Assembly (NCBI GenBank): GCA_030522415.1
Contig: CM060124.1
Span: 31,361,254 to 31,425,253 of the forward strand
DNA: 64,000 bases
From: Channallabes apus
Lineage: Eukaryota; Chordata; Actinopteri; Siluriformes; Clariidae
Reading direction: 5' to 3'
Each line of letters begins with the position of its first letter. The first letter of the stretch is position 1. The position numbers and the translations under genes were made by a program. A model generated the notes under the pieces. That model was not told the origin of the DNA. It searched no databases and saw only the letters and a list, made by a program, of their open reading frames with translations. Below are positions 21,720 to 32,154 of this stretch, in pieces.

Positions 21720-23431
21720 TGAATTCAACGCAACGTCTTTGTACATGAGGCCCCAGATGTCGTGCTAAATGCAGTCTTCCACTCATCTCCCTTGCGAACA
21801 CGAACGAGGTTGTAGGTGCTGCGGAGGTCATGTTTGGAAAAAATGGGCGGTAGCGGCCGGTACCAGGGGCAGTGTGTGCTCGATAATCAATACAGGGGCG
21901 TAGGCCCCCGCCTTTTTTCTCGATGAAAAAAAAACCTGCCGACACAGGGTGACGTGGACATGCTGATGAGCCCTAACACTAAACACATTTTTAAAGCGTG
22001 TGTACTCTGCTGGCACTACGGTGGACACTTGGGCACGGGTTAGAGGGGCTCTCAATCATGGTTGGTTGGACCGTCAATGCCGACGGTGTACAGAATTTTG
22101 CGCATCTGGGGGCCCATGAAATGATGCGTGAACCTGCCCAATCGATATTGGGATTGTGAGAACTGAGCCATGGCAGGCCCAGCACGACGGACTGGCCCAA
22201 CTGAGGAATAACGAAAAATCTTAGTTCCCTCAGTCTGACCGGGGAATGTTAATCGTAGTGGCATGGACAGGAGTTCAACTGGTGAATACGATAACGTTTT
22301 GCCATCCAGAGTTTTAATTGAGATCGGGTGTGGAAGCTTCGACACAGGAGCTCGCAGCGAGGAAAGAACTGCTAGAGAGATGACGTTTCCAGGCGACCCG
22401 GAATCTATCAGGGGAAAAACAGAGACAGAACGGTTATTATATGTGAGAGATGCCTGTAAACAAAAATCATGGTGAGTGCGGGGTGGTGTGTGTGTGGTTA
22501 CTTTGATAAGTGGACAGTCCCTAATGAGGTGTGTGCCCCCCCACAGTACAGACATAGCCCTGATGAAAGGCGACGCCGCCTCTCCTGAGCCGACAGGCGG
22601 GACGTGCCCACGTCCATAGGCTCGGGGGGGCTGCCTTCGCGCGGTACGGCGGGGGTTTTTGCTGAGGCTGTCCCTCCGTGAAAAGTCGGATCTGCCTCCC
22701 GCTCCCCTGGAGGGGGGATATTTTCGCTGGCCACGGAGGTGCTGGTCCAGCCTAATCGCCAGTTCAATGCAGCTATCTAGAGAGAAGCCCTCGTCCCGGC
22801 AGGCGAGCTCCAACTGGAGCTCCGGGTGCAGACCGTCTCGGAACCTGGCAAGTAGGCTCTTGTCGCACCAGCCACTCTCCGCGGCGAGGATCCGAAATTT
22901 CACGGCGTAGTCGGTGACGGTCTATTGTCCTTGTTTCAGCCTCAGCAGCTGTTGTTCCCCCGTTCTCCCGTGATCGGGATGGTCGAACACCGCGCGAAAG
23001 GCCCAGAGGAAGCATTCATAACTGGACGTGGCACTTCCACCTGTGCTTCATACAGCCGTGGCCCAGTCCATTGCTGGCCTGGTGAGCTGCTGGATGATGA
23101 AGCTGACCTTTCTTTCCGGGAGGTCAGGGAAGTTGGCCAGGTAGAGCTCACAGGCCAGGAGGAACTTCTTACACCCCTCCGGGTCCCCTGCGTATCTCTC
23201 CGGCGGGGCGGCCCAAGGTGGGGAGTGTGTGGAGTGCTGTCGCGGAGAGGATCGGGGCGCCTGCCCGGTGTGGAGTGTCTGGACGCTACGCGCCAGATCG
23301 TTGACCGCTCGTGCCAGTCCGTCGTTCTGCCCCTGTTGACGGCGTACATAGTTCAGGTAGGGGGGTTCGTCTTCCGGGAGGGGCGTCCCTGCTGCGTTCA
23401 GTAGGGTCTGTTCATCTGTCATAGGCTCCAT
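21720..23431 (-). pseudogene. Ty3/gypsy gag-pro-pol remnant
   Basis: On the minus strand the gag frame starts at 23431 (MEPMTDEQ...) and continues through PPERYAGDPEGCKKFLL and SFIIQQLTRPAMDWATA. Frame changes lead to FRDGLHPELQLELACRDEGF, a decayed zinc knuckle, and an aspartic-protease segment SVFPLIDSGSPGNVISL (22480-22360). The start of RT remains ([13 protein letters not shown], then fragments to about 21720). RT catalytic core, RNase H, integrase and 3' LTR are missing. At least three frame breaks are visible. It lies directly inside the LTR at 23432-23810 with no obvious primer-binding spacer. Confidence 0.8.
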
Positions 23432-23810
23432 TGACGAGGCGAACGCAGATGCAGGGAAAAAGTCCAAAGATTTATTTATTCACACAAAACACGGAGGAAA
23501 GCAAAAGAATAACCCGTTAATCTAAACGAGGTTGGTGATTTCCCAGGCTGAGTCTGCAGGCGGGAGAACAAAACAAACAGAACAGAAACCGGTCTTCAGC
23601 TATGCGCTGAATGTGGCGGAGCGAGAGATCTTCGCCTTGACCTTGACCTCCTTGTCTTTTTTGTGAACAAAAAAGCCCGATCCTGCAGACACCTTTCAGT
23701 CCTGGGGTAAACAAAGAGAACATGAAACAGGTATGAGACACACTAGACAACAGAGGTAATCCGGCGAGCCTGACCTTCCTCCCCAGGACCGAGGTGGTTC
23801 GGATGTGACA
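23432..23810 (-). mobile_element. 5' LTR of the gypsy remnant
   Basis: 379 bp with TG/CA termini (TGTCACATCC at 23810; CCTCGTCA at 23432). It shares blocks with the LTR at 34938-35316, which has the same length and opposite orientation: CCCCAGGACTGAA-GGTGTCT, CATAGCTGAA, CCCGCCTGCAGAC and CCCTGCATCTGCGT. The two are diverged members of one family. Confidence 0.8.
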
Positions 23811-24690
23811 GTACTCTTGGTTGTGGGCTCAATTAATTGTTTTTCTAGGGTTGAGTTAGCCCAACTTTTCATCTACTCGAAAGGTAAGTTGTCTCCCATT
23901 GTTGCTCACTGGTGTAGTTGGTTAAAGTTTTTCTAAAAGAATAAACTGTCCTAACAGTACAGCAACAATTTAAACACAAACATTACTTCAAAAAACTTTA
24001 TATAAATAAAATTCCTGGATATCACCGGATGCTTATGTATCTTATTGATTCTTTTACATTTCAACATCATAACAATTTTTATAAACTAGTAAAGATTTGA
24101 CTTTTGAAGATGTTTTTCCCATTTGGTCAATGGTCAATTTGAGCAACACGAGTTTGTTTCTCAGCATGTGAACCTGAGGGGAGCGTGTCTCCACAAGTCC
24201 AATAGAAGTGGTTTGGATGGCTTGATAGGTTACGTCCAGTCCTTTCGGAATTCAGTGTTCAGAGCACAGACCTAACCAAACATCACTCCTAGCTGCTGCA
24301 TGTCACCCAGGCCATCCAGGACCACAGCAACTTCATCAGTTTGTTCACGCTCCTCCAGTAGCTCCAAAAGACCAACCGTCATCCCTCTGACCCCAATCCT
24401 CCACAGCAGAGCTCTTATTTAATAAAATCACGTGATTGCATCTAAGTGAAGGTAAATTGCTATTTTGACTTGATTTTATTTAGTTTATTCAGTCTGTGTC
24501 TCCAATGATTTCAAGAACACAGTGTTACCTGCTGTTTCAACAAATACCACTGTAAGAAGTATTACAGTATTAATTAATTTAACACTTAATTGGAGTTTTT
24601 ACAGTGTAGGGTGTGAATACAAATTTCTGTGTAACTATCATGCTTTCATTTTCCTTAACCGAACAAGCATGACCAGTTGTACCTGATTTC
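23811..24690. other. Intergenic stretch
   Basis: A/T-rich with no supported gene. The minus-strand frame at 24120-24420 is short and was not recognised. Confidence 0.4.
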
Positions 24691-24699
24691 TAATAGTAA

Positions 24700-25245
24700 G
24701 TTAAAAGATCCTGAAAGCTTTTATTCTCACAGTTGTATATTCGTAATCGTACAGTGAGGATGTAAATAGTCTGATTTTTTTCTCCTATTTTTTTTTTTCA
24801 ATTTACTCCTTTTTTGTTTTAGTCTGGAGGAGAAATTGGAAAATTTGAAGAGCTTGTTTTTGTGCCGCTCCTTTGCCGAATCACTTCAACTGTGGAATAA
24901 GGACTTTTACTTTTCTATTCTAAGGTCTCATTATGAGAGTTGGGGAACTTTGTTTAAATACCTGAGAAATGGGTCCTGTGTGGTGGGCTGCGGTACACTG
25001 GGTGTTCTAGTGACTTTCTACCCATAATTTAACTTTTTCCTGTGATTTGCATTGCTTTGGTTTTTTTGTGGGATTGGACAGGGATGGATGTAGATAAATA
25101 TAAGAATTATGACTCTAAACATAAGTGCAGAACACGGAAATTATACAGATATCAAGACAACCTCTGTATATTGGATACCTTTTTAAAATCTCAGCCACAT
25201 CCTGAACACAACATGACTACAAGTTCTCACAGGTAAATTCATCAA
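24700..25245 (+). repeat. Duplicated block B upstream of gene copy 2 (partner 62385-63225)
   Basis: Shared in order with the partner: 'gatcctgaaagctt', 'gtacagtgaggatgta', 'gaggaga-a-tggaaaa', 'tgtggaataagga', 'ggattggacaggga', 'ttggataccttttta' with 'aaatctcagccac', and 'gttctc-caggtaaattcat'. A short in-frame peptide, LDTFLKSQP--EHNM-TSS-R, followed directly by CAG|GTAAAT, is conserved in both copies (25170-25231 and 63138-63210). That could be an upstream coding exon with a phase-2 donor. The rest of the block does not keep its frame. Confidence 0.6.
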
Positions 25246-25440
25246 TTTTATTTTATTCAGCTTTTAGTTTTTTCTTTTTTTTCTTTTACTTTTAAGTTTA
25301 ATAAGACTTTTACATGTGCTTGTACCACAACAACTTCCGGATTAAAGTGGGTGGAACTTCCGTTATCAAATCGGTCGGATGATCAGATTCGAGGTCGTTA
25401 ACATTTCACTGTTGGTTCGTATTTTCAATCTTTAAATATT

Positions 25441-26180
25441 ATGTCGGGACGAGATCCTGAGGATGACCACGGTGAGGGTGAAGATTTCTTTGTGTTTATG
25501 CTAGGCTTACTTTCGCTCTTTTCCTTAGCGTAAGCGTTCAGCGTGTTCGATGACGTGGCCATTCGATCTTCAGCATAAACTCGCTAAACGAGAACATTCT
25601 TATTACTCTTACATTTTAGCACAATATGCAAAATCCAAATAATTAGAATAGTTTGAAAACTGATTTGTTCAACTTCTGTGTTGTATTTTGGATATTTTAC
25701 TGTAAAAAAAAGAAGATTTTTTTGTTATTTGCCATTAGCTTGTAGAATAACTCAGTGTTTATATTATTGTATTTGGAATTGAACAGTTAGAGTGTTGGTT
25801 CTATTTATTATGATGGAGGCTGATGTGTTACTGTGTGTCACTGAGTGTGATATGAACACACTGATCATATTAATACGCGTTTCTTCTACTTCTTCTTCTT
25901 TAATTTTAAAAGGATTGATTTTTGTACATGAAATAAAATAAAGAAATATCCTCCTCAGGAATAAATAATCTTCTTTGTTTTAGGTGGTTGCTGTCCTGAT
26001 GTGTACCCTGTGATTCACAGATTCGTGTTTTGGCCCTGGAGGAAGGTTTTAAATTTATTCAACCTTCCAGGTTCATTATCCCAAAACATTTAATTTATTT
26101 TAAATAAGAATATAAAGTAACATAGCTGGATTTATACTCCACCTTGAATATGGAATATTACTATTATTATTATTATTATT

Positions 26181-26231
<51 letters not shown>

Positions 26232-26383
26232 TGATGCCGTTTAATAAGTACTGTAACTTGAAACTGATATCTCTGTTTATAGATGATGATGATGTGAGAC
26301 TGTCAGTGGAGGAGACTGAATCTGTACATCTCCAGAGTTCAGTGCGTCCGTTCTACTCTGACCACGATACCTACGACCCGTGA
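25441..26383 (+). CDS. Unrecognised small host gene, copy 2 (3 exons, 72 aa)
   Basis: Proposed exons are 25441-25471, 25984-26070 and 26283-26383 (stop TGA). Exon 1 encodes MSGRDPEDDH and ends at CACG|GTGAGG. Exon 2 (87 nt, as in copy 1) encodes GCCPDVYPVIHRF followed by VFWPWRKVLNLFNLP, with a weaker donor CCAG|GTTCAT. Exon 3 encodes DDDD, then VRLSVEETES, and ends SSVRPFYSDHDTYDP. The reading frame stays open across both phase-1 junctions. The paired cysteines, W-P-W-R-K core, acidic run and aromatic tail parallel copy 1. Intron 2 carries an (ATT)n/(ATA)n tract. Function is unknown; there is no signal peptide or clear membrane helix. The weak second donor is the main doubt. Confidence 0.55.
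26160..26231. repeat. (ATT)n/(ATA)n trinucleotide tract
   Basis: About 8 ATT followed by about 15 AAT units, switching strand composition in the middle; lies in intron 2 of gene copy 2. Confidence 0.95.
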
Positions 26384-26399
26384 GACCCTGGTGAAGTTT

Positions 26400-26750
26400 C
26401 TCAGGTGACAATTAACTACACCATTACTGCGCTTAAACATATTTTAAATGTATCTGTACTTTACCTGAGCATTTACTGTACATGTGATATTTTTTACTTC
26501 TACTCATTACTTTTTCTTATGAAAATCCTGTACGTTTACTTAGATACAGACTTTTCAGCTGAAGATCACACCAAAGTGCACTGATTTTCTAATCTGAACA
26601 TACATGATTACACTCTCACTCACACTATATCATAACTGAGCTACACTGCATTTGGAAAGAACAGGGACAAAACAATTCCACAAATCTTAGTTTACAGAAA
26701 TGAAAAGCACAGATCGGTTAGTTACTAAAGTTTTGCATGGTTACCTGGGA
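26400..26750. other. 3' flank of gene copy 2
   Basis: A/T-rich. No polyadenylation signal was certain and no open frame was found; it ends at the DIRS left terminus. Confidence 0.4.
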
Positions 26751-26800
26751 AACGTCTCGGTTACTTTGCTGTAACCCTGTTCCCTGAAAAGCGGGAACGA

Positions 26801-26970
26801 GATGCTGCGTTGGAAACGCTATGGGAAACATGTCGGTGGCTGTGAAGCATGTGTGTACAAACACGCCAAATTTTGGCTTATATAACCTCGGTCAGGTGAC
26901 GTCATCTGATTAGACTCAGCTGCAGGTTATAAATATCAGTTAGCCGGCGACGACCTCAGATTCATTTGTC
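26801..26970 (+). repeat. DIRS inverted terminal repeat, left
   Basis: Starts 'gatgctgcgttggaaacgct' and includes 'gacgtcatctgattagactc' and 'tagccggcgacgacctcag'. It is inverted at 31412-31581 with few differences. Confidence 0.85.
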
Positions 26971-27010
26971 TGAACGGACGTCCGGTCACGTGGCAGTGCG
27001 GCATTGCGAC

Positions 27011-27112
27011 GCAGCATCTCGTTCCCGCTTTTCAGGGAACAGGGTTACAGCAAAGTAACCGAGACGTTCCCTTTCAAAGCTAACTCGATGCTGCGTTGGA
27101 AACGCTATGGGA
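27011..27112. repeat. DIRS internal complementary region
   Basis: Joins complements of the two element ends: 'gcagcatctcgttcccgctt' mirrors the left end, and 'gttccctttcaaagctaact' mirrors the right end. It forms a hairpin-capable pair with 26751-26808, about 200 bp away. Confidence 0.85.
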
Positions 27113-27210
27113 ACGAGAATACCAACGCCGCCGCACTGCAGGTGTCTGGACCCCAAGGTTGTGTAGCATGTGTGAACAAGGCCGCGGAGTCTCAGAACTA
27201 TGTCTGGGAG

Positions 27211-28440
27211 CTACGTGGACATCCAGACTATAAATTTTGCAAATGTGTGCGGGGAGGAAAAAACCTGCCGCATCACACACTTGCTGCAGGGAATACCTCT
27301 TGCAGGAGCAATAGATGAGGTGACCCCTCTGGTTGAAAGGGCCCTGACTCCCAGAGGCAAAGTGAGATCATGCGCCTCATAGGAGCGGGCAGTAGCATCT
27401 ATCATCCAGTGACAAAGTATGTGTAGTTGCGGACGCACCCCGCCCCCGGTTGCGGCCTCCATAGCACACAGAAAGTTGCCCTGACCTTCGCCACTGGCTG
27501 GTTCGGTGGACGTAGGTCTGAAGGGCACATACTGGGCAAAGCAGGTGATGATGCAGAATTGCCTGACTGCCCAGGGGCAGGTCCAGGCAAGATGGGGAGA
27601 CTGACAAGTACGCAGATCTCCGATCCTCTTGGGAGAGGAAACGGCCATAAGAAAAACCATCCTAAGGGTCAGAGGCCTGTCAGGTGCTGACTCTAGTGGC
27701 TTCAATCAGAACGTGGCAGACTGAGATAGCGAATGCGTACGTTCTGAGGGTACTAGGCACAAGCCTGAAGACAATTCTTCTTAGAGAAACTCCAGCACTG
27801 GAGCAATTCAGCAGAGGACTGAGTCAACCTGCTTAGCACACACTTGCTGTAGGAGGGATACCCCTTGCTAGTGCAATATATGGGGCGATCCCCTTGGTTG
27901 AATGAGCCCTGATTCCTAGAGGTGAATTGAGCTCATGTGTCCCATGGGAGGGGGCAATAGCACTCTCATCCAGTATAGTGGCTGAGGCATCGCAGGTTGC
28001 GGTTCCAAACATGTAAAAACTGCTCTGGTTTACGCTACCAGCTGATGTGGTGGACGTAAATCTGAAGAGCGTGTACTGGACATAGTCAGTGAAATCTCTT
28101 CTGTTCTGAAGCTGTAATGGCGGAGGACAGGATGTTTCAAAAACAATGTCAGACGATAGTTGAGTGAGAATGCAATTAAGTACGTCCTGAGAGTACTAGG
28201 GCAAGCTCGAGGACAAACTTTTTTTTTTTTTTTTTCAGCAGCAGCAGCAGCAGTTCCAGCACTGAACACTTCAGCAGTGAACTGAGTCTACCCGCTAGAG
28301 GTGACGTGGTACTGTGAGGCACATAGGCTCTTTCACCCAAAGGGCACATACTGGACACTGTAGATGAAGTCTTACCTGCTCCGAAGCTGTAACAGGCGGA
28401 GGACAGAGGCTTCAAGCTACAGTATATGGGCTGAAACACT
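27211..28440 (-). pseudogene. DIRS tyrosine recombinase remnants, partly triplicated
   Basis: The best-preserved part (27705-27211) reads LTLRMVFLMAVSSPKRIGDL, then ARSYEAHDLTLPLGVRALST, RGVTSSIAPARGIPCSKCVM and RQVFSSPHTFAKF. The R...STRG...SSPHTF layout is that of DIRS recombinases near the C-terminus. Diverged partial repeats of the same stretch lie at about 27790-28180 and 28240-28440: 'gagcgtgtactgga' and 'gggcacatactgga' recur, as do 'gtactagg' and 'cactgga/gaacacttcag'. No copy is open through the whole domain. Confidence 0.65.
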
Positions 28441-28517
28441 TCGTATGTACGAATCTTTCACATACATTCATTTCTGAGGGCATAAGCTCTTCTAGGAGAG
28501 GGAGCCCTAGAATAGTC

Positions 28518-29100
28518 TTAATTACGCTGACTGGAAGACCAGTCATTATCAGGAAAAATGTATAGAGACGTAAACCTGGGCACAAGGGCCAAGGTGTCCA
28601 GACCCAGGGGTGGGGCTGGAAAGTCAGAGAGCAGCAAATGGGACATTTTCTGGTCTTTCGAGGTAAAGAGGTCCACCTCTGCTAGCTGAAATCTCTCCCA
28701 GATTGACTGACTACTTCGGGGTGGGGTTTCCAATCCCCGTGTGTCAGAGCTTGACTGGACAGTACAGATGCTCCTTATTTATATGCCCTGAAATGTAAAT
28801 CGCTCTGAGGGAGAGGAATCTGGTGCGCTAGCTGTTTAGTGGCGCGAGCACAGTCTTCCCTGGCGATAATATGTGGCTGCAATAGTGTTGCACATCCACA
28901 CTAGGGCATGGTAGCCTCTCAATTGCTGGAGGAAGTGCTTCAGGGCCAGAAATAGGGCCATCATTTCGAGGCAATTGATGTGCCGTACGAGATGAAAGCC
29001 TTTCCAGCTCCGTGGGGCTGGATGGTCATCCAAAACCGCATCTTAGCCCGTAAGGGAAATGTCGTTAGCATCTGTGACGACAAAATGAACTTAGAGTGGG
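28518..29100 (-). pseudogene. DIRS RNase H remnant
   Basis: Minus-strand frames give DDHPAPRSWKGFHLVRHINC, LEMMALFLALKHFLQQLRGY and then IWERFQLAEVDLFTSKDQKM, which correspond to the RNase H region of DIRS pol (HIN-LEM-AV--ALKHF and AEVDLFAS patterns). The frames are separate and short. The stretch 29130-29900 carries no recognisable RT, so that domain appears deleted or eroded. Confidence 0.65.
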
Positions 29101-29929
29101 ACCCAAAGTAGAAACCGGGGTCTGAGCCACCTAGGGAGGGTACGAAGCACCTGGTGCGTAACCCTTGTTGGGGATTGGCCCTAGATTGAACTCCCCTATC
29201 TTAGAACGAAAAATGAGCTAGGACGACATGCTGATGTCAAAGCGCTAGCTACTGAGACTGGGCCAGCCAGTCATATATGTAATTCAATACATTCATGTAG
29301 AGAGCTAGGTAGAAATGGAAGGATCTGATACTGGAAAGCTTCGCTCCTGAAGTGAACCTCAGGTCCTTCACTGTGTTGTGGCAATATGAAAATAAGCGTC
29401 CTTCAATCAATTGTCACAAATCAATCACTTTTGAGATTTGAGGATTTGAGAACAATCACTTTGACAGTCAATTTTGAAACTGTATTTATTTATTTAGATG
29501 TTGGTAAAAACCACAAAATCTGAAAAATTGGACGCAGCCCCACTGTTCCTATAGGAACTAAGCAATACCTGACTCACTATCTGGTAGGGGAACATGTTCT
29601 ATGGCCCCGTTCCTCCAGCAGCCTATGTCAGGAGATGCACACTTTCCGGTTTCATGGAAGTGGAGACCACGCCATCCTGAACACACGGAGAGTGATGTAA
29701 TGCTATCACTCATCATTTGATGAGTCATGGGGGATCATGTTAGCTGTTCGGCATCCTGGAATACAGCAGGAATTTAACCGAATGAGCTAAGATGTCGGTG
29801 AGGACCGGCGTCGTCCGAAACACCAAAGGTGGCGGAACTAAACATCGGTCCCGTGGTTTGCCCGGGGGGGGCGCATGTTCTTAAAGAAGAAAATTACGTG
29901 CTCTCCCCCGGGGAAGACCCCACAATCCT

Positions 29930-31306
29930 TCAGGGCCTCTTCTTAGAGAAGAAGACGGCGCGGCGGTCTGAGCTTTTAGAGGCGATCTGTGAGGGGCGGT
30001 GAGCCGTACCCCAGTCCTTACGGGGGGGTGCGCGGCTACTGACGCTCTCCTTCTGCGCCTCTCGCCTTTCTGCGAGACTCAGCTTTGGTCGAGGCTGGGT
30101 GGCCGACGGCCTCGGCTCCTGAGTACGGCGGGGGAGGAATTTCCCAAAAGCCTGTTTATAGACATTGGCATCTCGAAACTTGGTGGCAACGGAATTAACG
30201 GCGTCGCCAAATAGGCCTGATGGTGAGACAGGGACATCAAGGAGGAATGATCGATCCTTATCCTTGATGCCCGTCAGATTAAGCCATAAATGTCTTTCTG
30301 CACACACTAAGGATGCCATAGAACGGCCGATAGCACGGGCTGTTTGTTTAGTCGCACGCAGGGACAGATCAGTAGCCCGGTGTAACTCTGTGAATGCTTC
30401 TTGATCCACAGTGCCGCTCGTGCTCAAATCATTCAGCAGATCAGCCTGGTACGCTTGCAAAACCGCCATGGTGTGCAAGGAAGCGCCAGCCTGACCTGCT
30501 GCTTGAAACGCCTTCCCTACCAGGTTAGAAGAAATTCTACACAGCTTGGAGGGGAGGGTTGGCTTCTTAAATGATGATGTTCCAGGAGTGAGATAGCTAG
30601 CTAGCGTCTCCTCAACCTGTGGCATCATCACATAGCCCCGTGTCTTAGCATTAATAATGTTGGAAAAGAACGAGGTTGGTGGTACAAAAATACGGGATGA
30701 AAAAGGTTTATCCCATGAACGGGATAGTTCACTATGGAGATCATCAAAAAATGGGAGAGAGCGGCGTTTTGGCGCCCTCTCCTGGCCACCCGACAGAAAT
30801 CTGTTGTCTAATTTTGAGTGTGTGGTGAGAGCTTGCTCCTGTGGCCAGTCAATGTGAAGCCGTTCGACTGCACGCGTTATGACTTCCAGCAACCTTTCAT
30901 ATTTTCTGTCATTACTAGAGGGTCGTTCTGAGGTGGCTGCTGCCATTTCTACAGAAGCAAGGGACAGGGTCTCTTCCATCGACTCACGAGAAGCACAGGA
31001 ATGCGCTCGTGAAGTGGAGGGAGAGACTACGTGATCGGGGGAGGAGTCGAGAGAAAGGAGAGGCTCCGTCCCTCGTACCTCGGCCAGATCAACCTGTGAT
31101 CCCCAGGAATGCAGCGCGGCGCGTGGTTCCCTGAAGAACGCGAGGCGCGCGCGGAGCATTTTTACCGGGAGATTGTCACAATGCTCACACTCTCCTTTAA
31201 ATCCATCGAGAGCGTGGCTCTCACCCAAACATTTAAAACAAAGAGTGTGCGTGTCGCCTTCGGAGAGAGAGTTCTCACACGGACATACAGCGCTAAACTC
31301 TGCCAT
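29930..31306 (-). CDS. DIRS gag-like protein, 458 aa, open
   Basis: Starts MAEFSAVCPCENSLSEGDTH, followed by a Cys/His-rich N-terminus: CPCENSL, then HTLCFKCLGESHA and CEHCDNLP, then VKMLRARLAFF. This is typical of fish DIRS ORF1, where CxxC pairs sit before LRARLAFF. A Ser-rich middle follows, then a conserved helical region with FVPPTSFFSNIINAKTRGYV, SSNLVGKAFQAAGQAGASLH and AFGKFLPRRTQEPRPSATQP. The C-terminus is basic. The frame is uninterrupted although pol is decayed, suggesting a young insertion of a non-autonomous lineage or chance survival. The 5' end (31306) lies about 105 bp inside the right terminal repeat. The product would bind element RNA; this is inferred from family position. 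Confidence 0.75.
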   Translation of the reverse strand: MAEFSAVCPCENSLSEGDTHTLCFKCLGESHALDGFKGECEHCDNLPVKMLRARLAFFREPRAALHSWGSQVDLAEVRGTEPLLSLDSSPDHVVSPSTSRAHSCASRESMEETLSLASVEMAAATSERPSSNDRKYERLLEVITRAVERLHIDWPQEQALTTHSKLDNRFLSGGQERAPKRRSLPFFDDLHSELSRSWDKPFSSRIFVPPTSFFSNIINAKTRGYVMMPQVEETLASYLTPGTSSFKKPTLPSKLCRISSNLVGKAFQAAGQAGASLHTMAVLQAYQADLLNDLSTSGTVDQEAFTELHRATDLSLRATKQTARAIGRSMASLVCAERHLWLNLTGIKDKDRSFLLDVPVSPSGLFGDAVNSVATKFRDANVYKQAFGKFLPRRTQEPRPSATQPRPKLSLAERREAQKESVSSRAPPRKDWGTAHRPSQIASKSSDRRAVFFSKKRP

Positions 31307-31411
31307 TATCTCAGTGATAATTTTAATTTTTTAAAGATATTTGTTTTAAATGTCGTTTTTTTTTTTTTTTTTCTTTGTGCTTGCACACGTTGCGTTCACA
31401 GTATCGTGAAG

Positions 31412-31600
31412 ACAATGAATCTGAGGTCGTCGCCGGCTAACCGATATTTATAACCTGCAGCTGAGTCTAATCAGATGACGTCACCTGACCGAGGTTATAT
31501 AAGCCAAAATTTGGCGTGTTTGTACACACATGCTTCACAGCCGCCGACATGTTTCCCATAGCGTTTCCAACGCAGCATCGAGTTAGCTTTGAAAGGGAAC
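31412..31600 (-). repeat. DIRS inverted terminal repeat, right
   Basis: Reverse complement of 26801-26970, with its own outer extension 'gagttagctttgaaagggaac' ending at 31600. Confidence 0.85.
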
Positions 31601-31698
31601 AGATCCCACCCACTTTCAAAGTGTGTGAATGTAAGTTTTTCCATTTTTTAATAATCCAGATCCAGAACGATATCTACATTAAAAAATAGTGTTTAAAT

Positions 31699-32140
31699 TA
31701 GTGCTGTCAATTGATTACACTTTTAATCTCATTAATAACAGTCATAGTTTCTAAATACCTTTTTAAAATACTCAGATTTACTTGTATTATAAACAGGCAG
31801 TGTTGGGATAAAGAAATGCAGGACAAACTGGTTAGAGGAAACAGATTATGCAATTTTATAATAACTCAAACTATTAGCATTTTAACAATTGTGAAATTAA
31901 AAGCTCTTGAATAGGACCAGTGGATTGGTTTTATCCAAACTGCCATCTAGAAGCTTTTAATAATGAAACTTGCTGTTCAGTGATGTTTCCTCAGTCATCT
32001 GTGTTAAACATGCCGTTATCACCCACAGCTGAGTAAACGCACTGTAATTATGGGAGGCCATTGGGGTCAAACTTGGTCATATGATATGTTAATTACATGC
32101 ATTAACACATATACATTATACACAAATATCGACAGCCCTA
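31699..32140. mobile_element. hAT-like MITE
   Basis: Ends are TAGTGCTGTCAATTGATTA and (reverse complement of the right end) TAGGGCTGTCGATATTTG. The 8-bp duplication is gtttaaat (31691-31698) and atttaaat (32141-32148), one mismatch. It has no coding capacity. Confidence 0.8.
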
Positions 32141-32154
32141 ATTTAAATACATGT

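Larger units (their letters stand above)
26751..31600 (-). mobile_element. DIRS-type tyrosine-recombinase retrotransposon
   Basis: Three structural marks identify DIRS. First, inverted terminal repeats of about 170 bp: 26801-26970 is the reverse complement of 31412-31581. Second, unequal outer extensions at each end (26751-26800 and 31582-31600). Third, an internal complementary region, 27011-27112: its first part is the reverse complement of 26751-26808 and its second part the reverse complement of 31554-31600, meeting at a shared GTT/AAC. This is the expected circle-junction template. Gene order on the minus strand is a gag-like ORF, RNase H remnants and tyrosine recombinase remnants; most of the RT is missing. 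There is no target duplication, as expected for recombinase-mediated insertion. Confidence 0.85.
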
